Below, piece by piece: positions 8,436-16,508 of a stretch of DNA of 64,000 bases. The number at the start of each line of letters is the position of its first letter. Positions within the stretch are counted from its first letter, which is position 1. The position numbers were made by a program, and so were the translations under genes. A model generated the notes under the pieces. That model saw nothing but the letters and a program-made list of their open reading frames with translations, was not told where the DNA came from and searched no databases. Origin of the DNA: Bacteroidales bacterium (GTDB taxonomy: Bacteria; Bacteroidota; Bacteroidia; Bacteroidales; UBA10428); the NCBI GenBank assembly GCA_016938235.1, contig JAFGVA010000116.1, forward strand, positions 62,001-126,000, given 5' to 3'.

Positions 8436-8488
8436 GTCACGCGGTGCAACCGCGCGCCAGAATAGAGGTGCAACCGCGCGCCAGAATA
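8436..8488. repeat. GCAACCG..GCGCCAG repeat, tandem copies
   Basis: GGTGCAACCGCGCGCCAGAATA occurs twice, at 8443-8464 and 8467-8488, with a 24-base period. The first copy is preceded by GTCACGC as in the copy at 7035. Two units are too few and too close for a CRISPR. Confidence 0.8.
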
Positions 8489-8490
8489 TC

Positions 8491-8523
8491 AAATAAAAAG
8501 GCCGGATGAAAACATCCGGCCTT
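8491..8523 (-). terminator. terminator of the sigma/Spy operon
   Basis: AAGGCCGGATG and CATCCGGCCTT pair perfectly around four bases (8498-8523). Read on the minus strand, the stem runs into TTTTTATTT, placing it after the stop of the Spy-like gene at 8580. Confidence 0.85.
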
Positions 8524-8579
8524 ACCCTAACAGTTTAACTTATGATAAAATACTACTAAAAAAGAGTATTTGAAATCTC

Positions 8580-9101
8580 CTAATTCCGCCAGCATTGACC
8601 CTGTCCATATTCTTTCCCTGGTCCTCGAGCTTGGCCTCGACCTTGATCTTGTCCGTACCCATTTCCTTTATGAATTCCCTGGTAGTTTCCATGACCATTG
8701 TGTCTGCCTCTCATGCTGTGGCGATCAAAGTATACTTTCTGCTCCTCAGTCAGGATTTTCCTGATATCCTGTCTGTGCTTACTTCTTTCTTTTGCCAGCT
8801 TTGCTTTAACATCAGCTATTTCATCAATCTTGGCATTAATCTTATTCAAATCGGCATTGTCGGCAATTTCAAGAACCTTTAACTCCGCTTCAAGTTTATC
8901 AATTTCAGCATGGTATTTCATACTGTTTTTCAGGTGATCTGTTCTTAAGTTATCAATTAGTTCATTTTGCTCATCTGTTAGGTCAGGTATACCATTTGTT
9001 CCTCTGCTACCTAAATAAGCCGGCTTTTGAGCCATAACTACTGTAGATATAAATAGTGCACTTAAGCCTATTATTACTGTTTTTATTTTATTTGTTTTCA
9101 T
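8580..9101 (-). CDS. Spy/CpxP-like periplasmic protein with His/Gly/Gln-rich tail
   Basis: A 173-residue protein with a signal peptide ending VVMAQ. The helical core has the two LTxxQ-type motifs of the Spy/CpxP/ZraP family: PDLTDEQNELIDNLR at about residues 39-53 and RKILTEEQKVYFDRH near 113-127, with a charged helix between them. Family members are periplasmic ATP-independent chaperones or metal-stress sensors. After residue 127 comes a low-complexity tail rich in His, Gly and Gln (RGRHNGHGNYQGIHKG, then GQDQGRGQARGPGKEYGQGQ), which could bind metal. It is the last gene of a minus-strand operon and starts 33 bases after the second periplasmic protein. Metal binding is inferred from composition. 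Confidence 0.82.
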   Translation of the reverse strand: MKTNKIKTVIIGLSALFISTVVMAQKPAYLGSRGTNGIPDLTDEQNELIDNLRTDHLKNSMKYHAEIDKLEAELKVLEIADNADLNKINAKIDEIADVKAKLAKERSKHRQDIRKILTEEQKVYFDRHSMRGRHNGHGNYQGIHKGNGYGQDQGRGQARGPGKEYGQGQCWRN

Positions 9102-9134
9102 TGTAATCTGTAATTAATAAAAATTCAACTTCTT

Positions 9135-9659
9135 TTAATCTTTGGAACCATGGCGCCTATGGTATCCATCATTTTTCAATTTATGTTTATGCATATATTC
9201 TTTACCCAGGCTATCCATTTTTCTTGCCTGAACAGGAGAGCAAACAGATCGGATGTCTTTATAATGATTGTGATCTTCAATCATTAGTTTTACATGAATT
9301 GCTCCAATGCTGTCGGCAAGATTTCTTAAATAGTCCTCGTCAGGATTATCATTTGCCAGGGCATCAAAATATTCTTTTTTTAAACTATACATGGCACGAC
9401 CGAGGTCTTTTTTATTATTGTGAAACTCATCACCCAAAGCTTCGAGTTGTTCAATCTGTTCCGGAGTCATTTCCAAATGTTTGGCAAGGTGATTTTCAAA
9501 ACTTCCCTCCTGGTGATAGCTTCCTAGTCTGCCTGGTGTTTCTCTCGTACCTTCAACGATGGTTTTGTCTCTGTTTTTTAAAATAAGAGATGTTGCAAGC
9601 AGTGCGAGGTTTGCAGTTAAAAGAAAGATAATTGTTATATAAATCCAGTTTCTTTTCAT
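9135..9659 (-). CDS. membrane-anchored periplasmic metal/stress sensor (CnrX/Spy-like)
   Basis: The start is taken at the ATG at 9659 (MKRNWIYITIIFLL); the longer open frame would overlap the upstream anti-sigma gene. The 174-residue product has one N-terminal transmembrane helix (about residues 5-26) and a periplasmic helical domain with HLEMTPEQIEQLEALGDEFHNNK and a C-terminal VCSPVQARKMDSLGKEYMHKHK, the layout of heavy-metal resistance sensor proteins (CnrX/ZraP superfamily). It begins 13 bases after the anti-sigma stop. In cnr-type systems the sensor and anti-sigma factor hold the ECF sigma factor until metal or envelope stress is felt; that role is inferred from gene order here. Confidence 0.78.
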   Translation of the reverse strand: MKRNWIYITIIFLLTANLALLATSLILKNRDKTIVEGTRETPGRLGSYHQEGSFENHLAKHLEMTPEQIEQLEALGDEFHNNKKDLGRAMYSLKKEYFDALANDNPDEDYLRNLADSIGAIHVKLMIEDHNHYKDIRSVCSPVQARKMDSLGKEYMHKHKLKNDGYHRRHGSKD

Positions 9660-9672
9660 TGTATAGAAATTT

Positions 9673-10086
9673 TTAGTCAAACAGAAAAGTGTCGTAACCC
9701 GAGTTGTCTGAAAGTAAAGTGAATTCTGATCCCCAGTTATTCGGTGTTTCTGTGTTTTGATCCGAAAACAGCAAGCCTCCGAGAGTAATACCAACAAGTA
9801 ATCCGATGATTATTACCATGGCGGCAGCAAATTTACTGATTTTGAAAATCTGATCTTTCCGGCCTGTTTTTATCGCTTGTAGTTTGTTAATCAGGTTTTC
9901 TGTCTGAATTCTGCCAAGGCTCATACTTTTTTGATGATTCATGTAAAGCAAAGACTCCTTTAAATTTTGAAATTTTATTTTACAGCTTGTACAATTATCA
10001 GCATGATTAAGCATTTCAGAAGATGGATTCAGAATTTCATTTTCTTCTGCACTAATCAACCATATTTCAAATTTTTTGCAGTTCAT
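9673..10086 (-). CDS. anti-sigma factor, zinc-finger type, membrane bound
   Basis: A 137-residue protein. The N-terminal cytoplasmic part has HADNCTSCK (HxxxCxxC, about residues 28-35), the core of the ZAS anti-sigma fold. A single transmembrane helix lies at about 83-107 (FAAAMVIIIGLLVGITLGGLLF), leaving a short periplasmic tail. It starts 7 bases after the ECF sigma stop and precedes the periplasmic sensor gene. This is the standard position and form of an anti-sigma factor that sequesters the upstream sigma factor. Confidence 0.82.
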   Translation of the reverse strand: MNCKKFEIWLISAEENEILNPSSEMLNHADNCTSCKIKFQNLKESLLYMNHQKSMSLGRIQTENLINKLQAIKTGRKDQIFKISKFAAAMVIIIGLLVGITLGGLLFSDQNTETPNNWGSEFTLLSDNSGYDTFLFD

Positions 10087-10093
10087 TTTGTGT

Positions 10094-10678
10094 TTAATTC
10101 ATTTGTTTGACACGCTCAGATTCAAAAACTTGCGTTTTTGAAATATTTCCTGTATAATAATCTTCAAGCAGCTTTCTTAAACTCTTTCTGGCTCTGAAAA
10201 GCAGCGATTCTACTGCCGACAAACTATAGCCTGTTATTTCTGTAATTTCCTGGTAAGATAATTCAAGGTAGAAATTCAGAATAAAAACTTTACGCTGTTT
10301 TTCGTTCAGATTAAAAATAGCTTCCCTTACCTTTTTTCTGGTTTCTATACTAATTAAATTATCCTTTTCATCTGATATGATATGAATGTCGGAGAGTTCA
10401 ATATTCTGAAGTCTTCTTTTATTGTCGCGTAAGAAATTAAGCGAGAGGTTAATGGCAATCCTTACCAGCCATGTCGAAATTTTAGAATCTCCCTTGTATT
10501 GATTGATTTTTTCCAGCGCTTTTATAAACACATCCTGAGTAAGATCTGCTGCATCGTGTTCATTCTGTACATAGGCCATGCAGGTTCTGAATACCGGTTT
10601 TTGGTATTCCTTTACCAGAAATTCCAACGAAGTTTTATCGCCTTCTTTGAGTTGCTTGAGAAATAAGTTTTGATCCAT
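10094..10678 (-). CDS. ECF RNA polymerase sigma factor
   Basis: A 194-residue sigma-70-family ECF factor. Region 2 covers about residues 24-90 (FRTCMAYVQNEHDAADLTQDVFIKALEKI, then STWLVRIAINLSLNFLRDNKRR) and region 4 about 115-170 (NLNEKQRKVFILNFYLELSYQEI, SLSAVESLLFRARKSLR). It heads a four-gene minus-strand operon with its anti-sigma factor and two Spy/CnrX-like periplasmic proteins, ending at the terminator near 8500. It probably directs an envelope- or metal-stress response and its own operon. The 223-base gap to divergent era is very T-rich, and I could not place a confident autoregulated promoter in it. Confidence 0.92.
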   Translation of the reverse strand: MDQNLFLKQLKEGDKTSLEFLVKEYQKPVFRTCMAYVQNEHDAADLTQDVFIKALEKINQYKGDSKISTWLVRIAINLSLNFLRDNKRRLQNIELSDIHIISDEKDNLISIETRKKVREAIFNLNEKQRKVFILNFYLELSYQEITEITGYSLSAVESLLFRARKSLRKLLEDYYTGNISKTQVFESERVKQMN

Positions 10679-10901
10679 TCGGCCTTTTCTGAGAAATGAA
10701 GTTACTTAATCTGAAATCTATTATCAATGCCATTCCGGAATTTTATTTTTTAAATTTTTTTCAGAATAAACAGAATATCCGGGTTCTCTTTTTTTATCAG
10801 ACACAAAAAAAGTTTTTTTCTTGCTCTTCTGATTCTTTTTTTCCTAAAATTCAGATTTCAATGCGGAATAGGTATCTTCGCAAAACAGAATAAATTAATC
10901 A

Positions 10902-11792
10902 ATGTCAGAAAAGATTCATAAATCGGGTTTTGTAAATATTCTTGGGAATCCTAATGTTGGCAAATCAACATTAATGAATGCCCTTGTAGGGGAGAAATTG
11001 TCGATTATTACATCGAAAGCACAAACAACCAGGCATCGCATTCAGGGAATTGTTAATGGAGAAGATTTCCAGATTGTATATTCTGATACTCCGGGCATTC
11101 TTGATCCGAAATACAAATTGCAGGAATCCATGCTCAAGTTTGTAAATACAGCATTTCTCGATGCTGATGTTATTCTCTATGTAACCGATGTTGTGGAGAC
11201 AGCAGATAAACACCAGAAATACATTACTAGATTGGCAAAAAGTGAGGTGCCTGTCTTGCTTCTAATTAATAAAATTGATAAATCGAACCAGGAAGAGGTT
11301 GAAAACAAAGTAGCCGAATGGAATGAATTATTACCTAATGCCATGGTGATACCAATTTCTGCACTTGAGAAATTCAATATTTCCGGTGTGTTCGACAGGG
11401 TTTTGGAATTATTGCCCGAGGGGCCGCCTTTTTATTCAAAAGATGAACTTACTGACAAGTCGGAACGCTTTTTTGTTGCCGAAATAATTCGTGAAAAGGT
11501 TCTTTTGAATTACCAGAAAGAGATTCCCTATTCTGTTGAGATTGAAGTGGAGAGTTTTAAAGAATCTGAAAAACTTGTAAAAATATCGGCTGTTATATAT
11601 GTGGCGCGGGATTCACAAAAAGGCATTCTGATTGGTAAGGGCGGCGAGATGCTTAAGAAGGTAGGTACTAAAGCGCGTGAGGACATAGAAAAATTCCTCG
11701 ATAAAAAAGTTTTCCTGGAACTGTTTGTGAAGGTGAAAAAAGACTGGAGAAACAGCGATTACCAGCTGAAAAAATTTGGATATAACGGATGA
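10902..11792 (+). CDS. era: GTPase Era
   Basis: A 296-residue GTPase with G1 GNPNVGKST at residues 15-23, G3 DTPG at 62-65, G4 NKID at 123-126 and a C-terminal KH domain (ILIGKGGEMLKKVG). Era binds the 3' end of 16S rRNA and assists 30S assembly. Length is normal. A weak -7-like TATCTTCG at 10873-10880 precedes the ATG. In many Bacteroidota era is followed directly by der; here about 4.7 kb of unrelated genes separates them. Confidence 0.97.
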   Translation: MSEKIHKSGFVNILGNPNVGKSTLMNALVGEKLSIITSKAQTTRHRIQGIVNGEDFQIVYSDTPGILDPKYKLQESMLKFVNTAFLDADVILYVTDVVETADKHQKYITRLAKSEVPVLLLINKIDKSNQEEVENKVAEWNELLPNAMVIPISALEKFNISGVFDRVLELLPEGPPFYSKDELTDKSERFFVAEIIREKVLLNYQKEIPYSVEIEVESFKESEKLVKISAVIYVARDSQKGILIGKGGEMLKKVGTKAREDIEKFLDKKVFLELFVKVKKDWRNSDYQLKKFGYNG

Positions 11793-11869
11793 TATATTAA
11801 TAAATCTTTTAGTTTTAGCATAAAAAGAGCATTGAGAATAAGCTCCTTGCAAAGAACTTTATTTAGCAA

Positions 11870-12177
11870 TTAGAGAAAAAGTATAACTGAAAGTCTTGAT
11901 AAAGATTTAAGTATCGCTAGTAAAAAAATTGAACATGACCCTGGTTTAAAAAATACAACAATGAGTTGTCCAAGAGGGGGATCCAAACAAGTAGCTATTG
12001 CCACTTCTTATGACAGAGTAAAACTTACCATTGAAACTTTCATGGATTATAGAGAAGATGTTATGGGGTTCTTTAGGTAAATGGTGTATGACATCACACA
12101 AAATCAGACCTTATTATAAATTATTTGGTATTTGGTATCCTTGTAGCAGAAGTGAATGTGATAATTGTAATGAATAG
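11870..12177 (+). pseudogene. probable decayed gene remnant, frameshifted
   Basis: The 435-base gap after era holds no intact gene. From about 11870 one frame is open for about 70 codons without a good start (ESLDKDLSIASKKIEHDPG ... KQVAIATSYDRVKLT ... FMDYREDVMGFFR) and stops at 12077-12079. An overlapping frame continues from 12058 to 12177 (MLWGSLGKWCMTSHKIRPYY then PCSRSECDNCNE). Two overlapping, protein-like frames that switch near 12060 suggest a gene broken by a frameshift. I recognise no family, so chance openness remains possible. Confidence 0.35.
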
Positions 12178-12180
12178 CAT

Positions 12181-12210
12181 TAAAGCATGGGGATTAACCC
12201 CCATGCTTTA
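12181..12210. terminator. hairpin before the DUF4249 gene
   Basis: TAAAGCATGGGG and CCCCATGCTTTA form a perfect 12-base stem around ATTAAC. It is followed by AT-rich sequence without a long T run and lies 18 bases before the ATG at 12228, so it may be a terminator of the upstream remnant or a leader structure of the operon. Confidence 0.6.
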
Positions 12211-12227
12211 ATTATAAATATTAACAA

Positions 12228-13118
12228 ATGAGGAGTTTTTTTTTGATTTGTAGCATTATGCTAATAGTAGCATCTAGTTGCAGAAAAGAGTTGGACTTTG
12301 AATTTCCAGACTATCCAAAATTACCAGTAATAAATTGCATACTAAGTGCAGATAGTCTGATAAATGCCCATATTTCTTTAACTGATAAACAAAATGATTA
12401 CCCTATTGGTATTATTGATAATGCATTGGTGACTATTAACCCAGGGGTTGGACAGGGTGACACTTTAGTTTACCAGGATGAAGGTCTTTACTTTTCTAAA
12501 ATATATGTTATTCCTGGTCAGGAATATATATGCAGTTTAACAGTACCAGATATAAGTACTATAGTCTGTTCAACATTTATACCACAAAAACCAAAGATTC
12601 TGGATTTGAAATATCTTGGTGTTCAAAATAAAATCAGCGGGGGCGATGTTGATTTTACTATCAGTGGTTTTGCAGAGATACAGATTTCATTTCTAACAGA
12701 TCAGGTTGAGTCAGAGTATTTTGAGCTTTTATTAAACTCTGAGCATACAAAACATAACAATTGTGATCCTGTATTTGTTAACGAAGGAATACCATATGCC
12801 CTATTTAGTAATGAATTGGCTACATCAGATACTTTTAATATTAATCTTCAATTTCCTGCAGGACCATTGATGAATATGATTCAGAGTTTCAATGAAAGTG
12901 ATAGTATTGCAAAAAATATTTTTGTTGAATTAAGAAAAGTAAACAAAGATTATTATACCTATTTCAAGGACTTATATTTTTATTTGCAAGGCCGATATCC
13001 AGGTTTTGGAAATGGACAGCTACCTGTCCAGTTATATTCAAACATCAAAGAAGGTATGGGGATATTTGCAGGATATTCTTCAACAGTATCAGACACACTT
13101 AATTTTATTTACAAATAA
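12228..13118 (+). CDS. DUF4249-family outer-membrane-associated lipoprotein
   Basis: A 296-residue lipoprotein with lipobox ASSC (Cys18). The pattern after it (LPVINCILSADSLINAHISLTD, then an Ig-like stretch VTINPG ... YICSLTVPD) is that of DUF4249 proteins, which in Bacteroidota are encoded next to a TonB-dependent receptor with a carboxypeptidase-like N-domain, exactly as here. The partner receptor starts 6 bases after the stop. Codon use is rich in ATA/TTA/AAT compared with flanking era and der, suggesting later acquisition. The pair is presumed to take part in uptake or export at the outer membrane; the substrate is unknown. Confidence 0.82.
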   Translation: MRSFFLICSIMLIVASSCRKELDFEFPDYPKLPVINCILSADSLINAHISLTDKQNDYPIGIIDNALVTINPGVGQGDTLVYQDEGLYFSKIYVIPGQEYICSLTVPDISTIVCSTFIPQKPKILDLKYLGVQNKISGGDVDFTISGFAEIQISFLTDQVESEYFELLLNSEHTKHNNCDPVFVNEGIPYALFSNELATSDTFNINLQFPAGPLMNMIQSFNESDSIAKNIFVELRKVNKDYYTYFKDLYFYLQGRYPGFGNGQLPVQLYSNIKEGMGIFAGYSSTVSDTLNFIYK

Positions 13119-13124
13119 GCGATT

Positions 13125-15545
13125 ATGGATAGAAGGCTATTTATCTTTTTTTCTATTGTTTTTACCTTTTTTTTATTGGAGATAAAAGCGCAAATTACAG
13201 TTTCAGGTATTGTACAGGATGCAAATACAAGGGAGGTTTTGATTGGAGTTCATATTTATGAGAGCACAAAAAAAGTTGCTTGTGTAACCGATAATAATGG
13301 GTATTATTCTATTCATTTAAACGATACCTGCCAAATACATTATAGTTATGTTGGTTATAAACTCTTTATACTTGATATTAATTCAAAAAAAGATGTAATT
13401 GTTAATGCGTTGTTGGAGTCGGCTAATGAGCTAGAAGAGGTTGTAGTTAGTGCAAATAAACCGATCAGAAATAATGTAATTAATATTTCAACAAAAGAGC
13501 TTCAATCTTTACCATCTATTAGTTCAAAACCCGATGTGCTTAAAACTTTGCAACTTATGCCTGGGATTCAATCGCAAAATGAAGGGTCTAGTCTACTGTT
13601 AGTGCGAGGGGGTGATCCAGGACAAAACCTGTTTCTTATCGATGGAATACCATTATTATATGTTAATCATATTGGAGGTTATATGTCGGTATTTAATCCC
13701 GAAATGATTAGCAACACAGAAGTTTATAAAGCATCATTTCCTCCAAAGTACGGAGGTAAGCTTTCATCTATTGTGGATATTACCCAAAGAGAAGGTGATG
13801 CAGAAAAGTTTAGAAGTACCGTAAGTGTTGGTCTTACAGATATTTCATGTTCTTTTGAAGGACCGGTAAATAATAAATCAAACTTTGTACTTACAGGGAG
13901 AAAGACATTTTATGAGACATATATGATGGCAGTTACGGGTATTTCGGATGGTAATGATGCAATGGGTGGCTTCGGTTTTCATGATATTAATGCAAAATAT
14001 ACTTTAAGGGCTGATAGCAAAAACAGCTTCCATATTAATTTATACGAGGGAGATGATTATTTTTTTTATAAAAAGAAAAAGGAATATGAGATATCCGAAT
14101 CTAAATCACGTACAAGCACAATATGGGGTAATTGGATGATTTCAGGTATATGGAAGACAATGGTAACAGAAAAACTATTTACTTCAACGAGTTTATCATA
14201 TTCCAGATACCGGCTAAAAAACAAACAGTTATTTGGCTCGGGAGTTGATAGCCTGTTTAGTTTAAAGAACGTGCTAAAATCCGAATTAAAAGAAATCCTT
14301 CTACAGTCAGATTGGAAATATTCAATCGCAAATAACTATAAAGTAAATTTTGGGGTTCAGTCATCTTTACTATTCTATAACCCCAGTTCCCAAATATTTA
14401 ATGAAGAACACTTATTCAATAGTTATAGTATTACTACCTCAAACACATCATTGTACCTAAATAACAAAATACAGTTTCTGCATAACTCTTCGATTAATCT
14501 TGGTGGAAGGGCTATTGGGTATTATACCAGAGGTTTCACTGATTATAACTTCGAACCTCGTATAAGTCTTAATTTGGGTTTTGTTAAAAATCAATGGATT
14601 AATTTTTCATATATGTCAACCAAGCAATTTTCACATTTACTTTTTACACAGGGTAGTATAAGCAATAATGAAATATGGATACCGGCTGATGAATATGCAA
14701 AACCAGCAAATGTTATGCAATGGTCAGCTGGTTGGCGAGCAACCCTACTAGAGAATAAGGTTTCTTTGCAATGCGATTTATATAGGAAAGAAATGAGTTC
14801 TCTTACTACCTATAAGGAGCAATACAATACAATATTGGGTGATGTTTACTGGAGAAATAAACTGGAAACAGAAGGTAGTGGCCATTCTCAAGGCCTTGAA
14901 ATTCTTTCGAAATTAAACTTAGAGACTTTAAATTGCTTTGCCAGTTATACTTATTCAAGGTCTATTCGTCAGTATAACAATATTAACAACGGGGTTGAGT
15001 ATATTTTTGATTTTGACAGGCCGCATACTGCCTCAGTTGGTTTTCGTTATAAATTGAATCATAACTTTAGGCTAAATTTTGTCTGGGTTTATCAAACTGG
15101 TTTACCCTATACCCCTGCTATTGGAAGGCGATATGCTAATATTTTAGGTATAAGCGCATTAGAGCCAGAATACTTTGAAGCCTTAATTTATGGTGTGCGA
15201 AATAGTGAGAGAATTAAGGATTATCATCGGCTTGATATGTCGGTAAACTATGATGTAATAACAAAACGAGGTAATAATGCTCAGTGGACATTCTCGGTTT
15301 ATAATCTTTATAACAGGAAAAACCCATATTTATATTACTTAAATACTACAAATACAATGGAGATGTTGCCACCTGATTATGAAATTGACACAAAATATCA
15401 TCCGGTTAAACTATATCAGTTAACAGCTTTTCCTTTAATACCTACATTTTCATATAAAGTGTTTTTTGAACGTAATTCATTAAGAAAGCCAGAAGGTAAA
15501 GTTCGTGGAGAGAAAGTTAGAAGATGGTTATATCACAAATATTAA
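13125..15545 (+). CDS. TonB-dependent receptor with carboxypeptidase-like regulatory domain
   Basis: An 806-residue outer-membrane protein: signal peptide to about residue 22 (ending LEIKAQ), a CarboxypepD_reg-like domain at about 24-110 (VSGIVQDANTREVLIGVHIYE), a plug domain at about 125-230 (LKTLQLMPGIQSQNEGSSLLLVRGG ... FLIDGIPLLYVNH) and a beta-barrel to the end. No ligand-specific motif is visible. It sits between the DUF4249 lipoprotein (6 bases upstream) and a small barrel protein (6 bases downstream), so the three are one operon. The basic C-terminus (KPEGKVRGEKVRRWLYHKY) extends beyond the usual aromatic terminal strand, which is slightly odd for a barrel. Confidence 0.9.
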   Translation: MDRRLFIFFSIVFTFFLLEIKAQITVSGIVQDANTREVLIGVHIYESTKKVACVTDNNGYYSIHLNDTCQIHYSYVGYKLFILDINSKKDVIVNALLESANELEEVVVSANKPIRNNVINISTKELQSLPSISSKPDVLKTLQLMPGIQSQNEGSSLLLVRGGDPGQNLFLIDGIPLLYVNHIGGYMSVFNPEMISNTEVYKASFPPKYGGKLSSIVDITQREGDAEKFRSTVSVGLTDISCSFEGPVNNKSNFVLTGRKTFYETYMMAVTGISDGNDAMGGFGFHDINAKYTLRADSKNSFHINLYEGDDYFFYKKKKEYEISESKSRTSTIWGNWMISGIWKTMVTEKLFTSTSLSYSRYRLKNKQLFGSGVDSLFSLKNVLKSELKEILLQSDWKYSIANNYKVNFGVQSSLLFYNPSSQIFNEEHLFNSYSITTSNTSLYLNNKIQFLHNSSINLGGRAIGYYTRGFTDYNFEPRISLNLGFVKNQWINFSYMSTKQFSHLLFTQGSISNNEIWIPADEYAKPANVMQWSAGWRATLLENKVSLQCDLYRKEMSSLTTYKEQYNTILGDVYWRNKLETEGSGHSQGLEILSKLNLETLNCFASYTYSRSIRQYNNINNGVEYIFDFDRPHTASVGFRYKLNHNFRLNFVWVYQTGLPYTPAIGRRYANILGISALEPEYFEALIYGVRNSERIKDYHRLDMSVNYDVITKRGNNAQWTFSVYNLYNRKNPYLYYLNTTNTMEMLPPDYEIDTKYHPVKLYQLTAFPLIPTFSYKVFFERNSLRKPEGKVRGEKVRRWLYHKY

Positions 15546-15551
15546 AAACAA

Positions 15552-16118
15552 ATGAGAAAAATAATTATATTTTTTTTTGGAGTATTTACGCTGTTTTCAT
15601 CGGTAAAAAGCCAGGAGTTACTAATTGAAGGTAGAGTAAACATTAAACTTAGTCATTTTAGGTATGGTATTCCTAAGGAGACCAAATATTGGAATTATAA
15701 TAATGGTAAATCTTGTTATTGGGTCGAAGTTAATTATGGTATTCAAAAATATATTGAAACAGGTGTATACTTGGGCTATACACGTTTTTTTGATAATACA
15801 GTTGTTGATATTGGAGAAAGTTTTAATCCTTCAGAAAAAAATACGTTTGGATACTCCGTTGGTGCAAATATAAATTTTCATATTATTCCCTTTTTAATAA
15901 ATGAGGATGATTTTAGATTTGATGCATATCTTTCAACTAAAGCAGGTCTGACGTATTTTACTTTTTCTGAAGGCTCAGATTATCTAAATAAGGCATATTT
16001 CAGGTATGGTACTTATTGTGGAGTTTCATTTTATTTATTAAACAATCTTGGTCTATATTCAGAATTTGGATATGGCAATGAAGGTTTTTTAAAATTCGGA
16101 TTATCCTTTAAGTTTTAA
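15552..16118 (+). CDS. small outer-membrane beta-barrel protein, function unknown
   Basis: A 188-residue protein with a signal peptide (MRKIIIFFFGVFTLFSSVKSQ) followed by alternating aromatic/hydrophobic strands (YIETGVYLGYTRFF, FGYSVGANINFH, NLGLYSEFGYGNEGFLKFG) and a terminal Phe, as in outer-membrane barrels of the porin/OprD-small class. It is the third gene of the DUF4249-TonB operon. No specific family recognised. Confidence 0.7.
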   Translation: MRKIIIFFFGVFTLFSSVKSQELLIEGRVNIKLSHFRYGIPKETKYWNYNNGKSCYWVEVNYGIQKYIETGVYLGYTRFFDNTVVDIGESFNPSEKNTFGYSVGANINFHIIPFLINEDDFRFDAYLSTKAGLTYFTFSEGSDYLNKAYFRYGTYCGVSFYLLNNLGLYSEFGYGNEGFLKFGLSFKF

Positions 16119-16145
16119 TACCTTTGGTAGTAAAATTGGGATATT

Positions 16146-16454
16146 ATGGTTAAGCACATTGTAATGTGGAAGCTTGATGCTTCATATTCTGAAACAGAAA
16201 AGAAAGAATTAGTAAAAGAATTTGAAAGCAAATTACTTCAGCTCGAAGGCAAAATTAGCGTGCTAAAATCAATTGCCGTTCATTTTAATTCACCGCAGGC
16301 GTCCGATAAGAATTTCGATATCTTGCTCGATACGAGTTTCAGCACCATGGATGATCTGGAAACCTACAGGGTACATCCCGAACATCAGAAAGTTGTGAAA
16401 TGGGTAGGTGAACTGAAATTGGAAAACCGGGCCTGCGTTGATTACGAAAATTAA
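16146..16454 (+). CDS. Dabb family (stress-responsive alpha-beta barrel) protein
   Basis: A 102-residue dimeric alpha-beta-barrel domain protein: MVKHIVMWKLDA at the start, then the central DILLDTSFSTMDDLETYRVHPEHQKVVKWV, which is the Dabb hallmark including the YRVHPEH segment. Members range from plant stress proteins to polyketide cyclases; in bacteria the role of these small cytoplasmic versions is unknown. It lies 27 bases after the barrel gene and 54 before der. Confidence 0.88.
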   Translation: MVKHIVMWKLDASYSETEKKELVKEFESKLLQLEGKISVLKSIAVHFNSPQASDKNFDILLDTSFSTMDDLETYRVHPEHQKVVKWVGELKLENRACVDYEN

Positions 16455-16484
16455 CCGAAAGTCCTTCACTAAGAAGAAGATTAT

Positions 16485-16492
16485 TATCTTTG
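16485..16492 (+). promoter_or_regulatory. -7 promoter element for der
   Basis: TATCTTTG, a full match to the Bacteroidota -7 consensus, lies 16 bases before the GTG start of der, giving a very short leader. No -33 TTTG is evident. Confidence 0.5.
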
Positions 16493-16508
16493 CCCAAAAT
16501 CTTGCGCA

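Noticed and set aside
8443-8488. Tandem GC-rich direct repeats suggesting a CRISPR array
   Set aside because: Only two tandem units with a two-base spacer and no cas genes in the window; related copies are dispersed.
9660-9797. N-terminal extension of the CnrX-like protein by 46 codons
   Set aside because: It would overlap the anti-sigma gene and lacks signal or domain likeness; the ATG at 9659 gives a proper membrane anchor.
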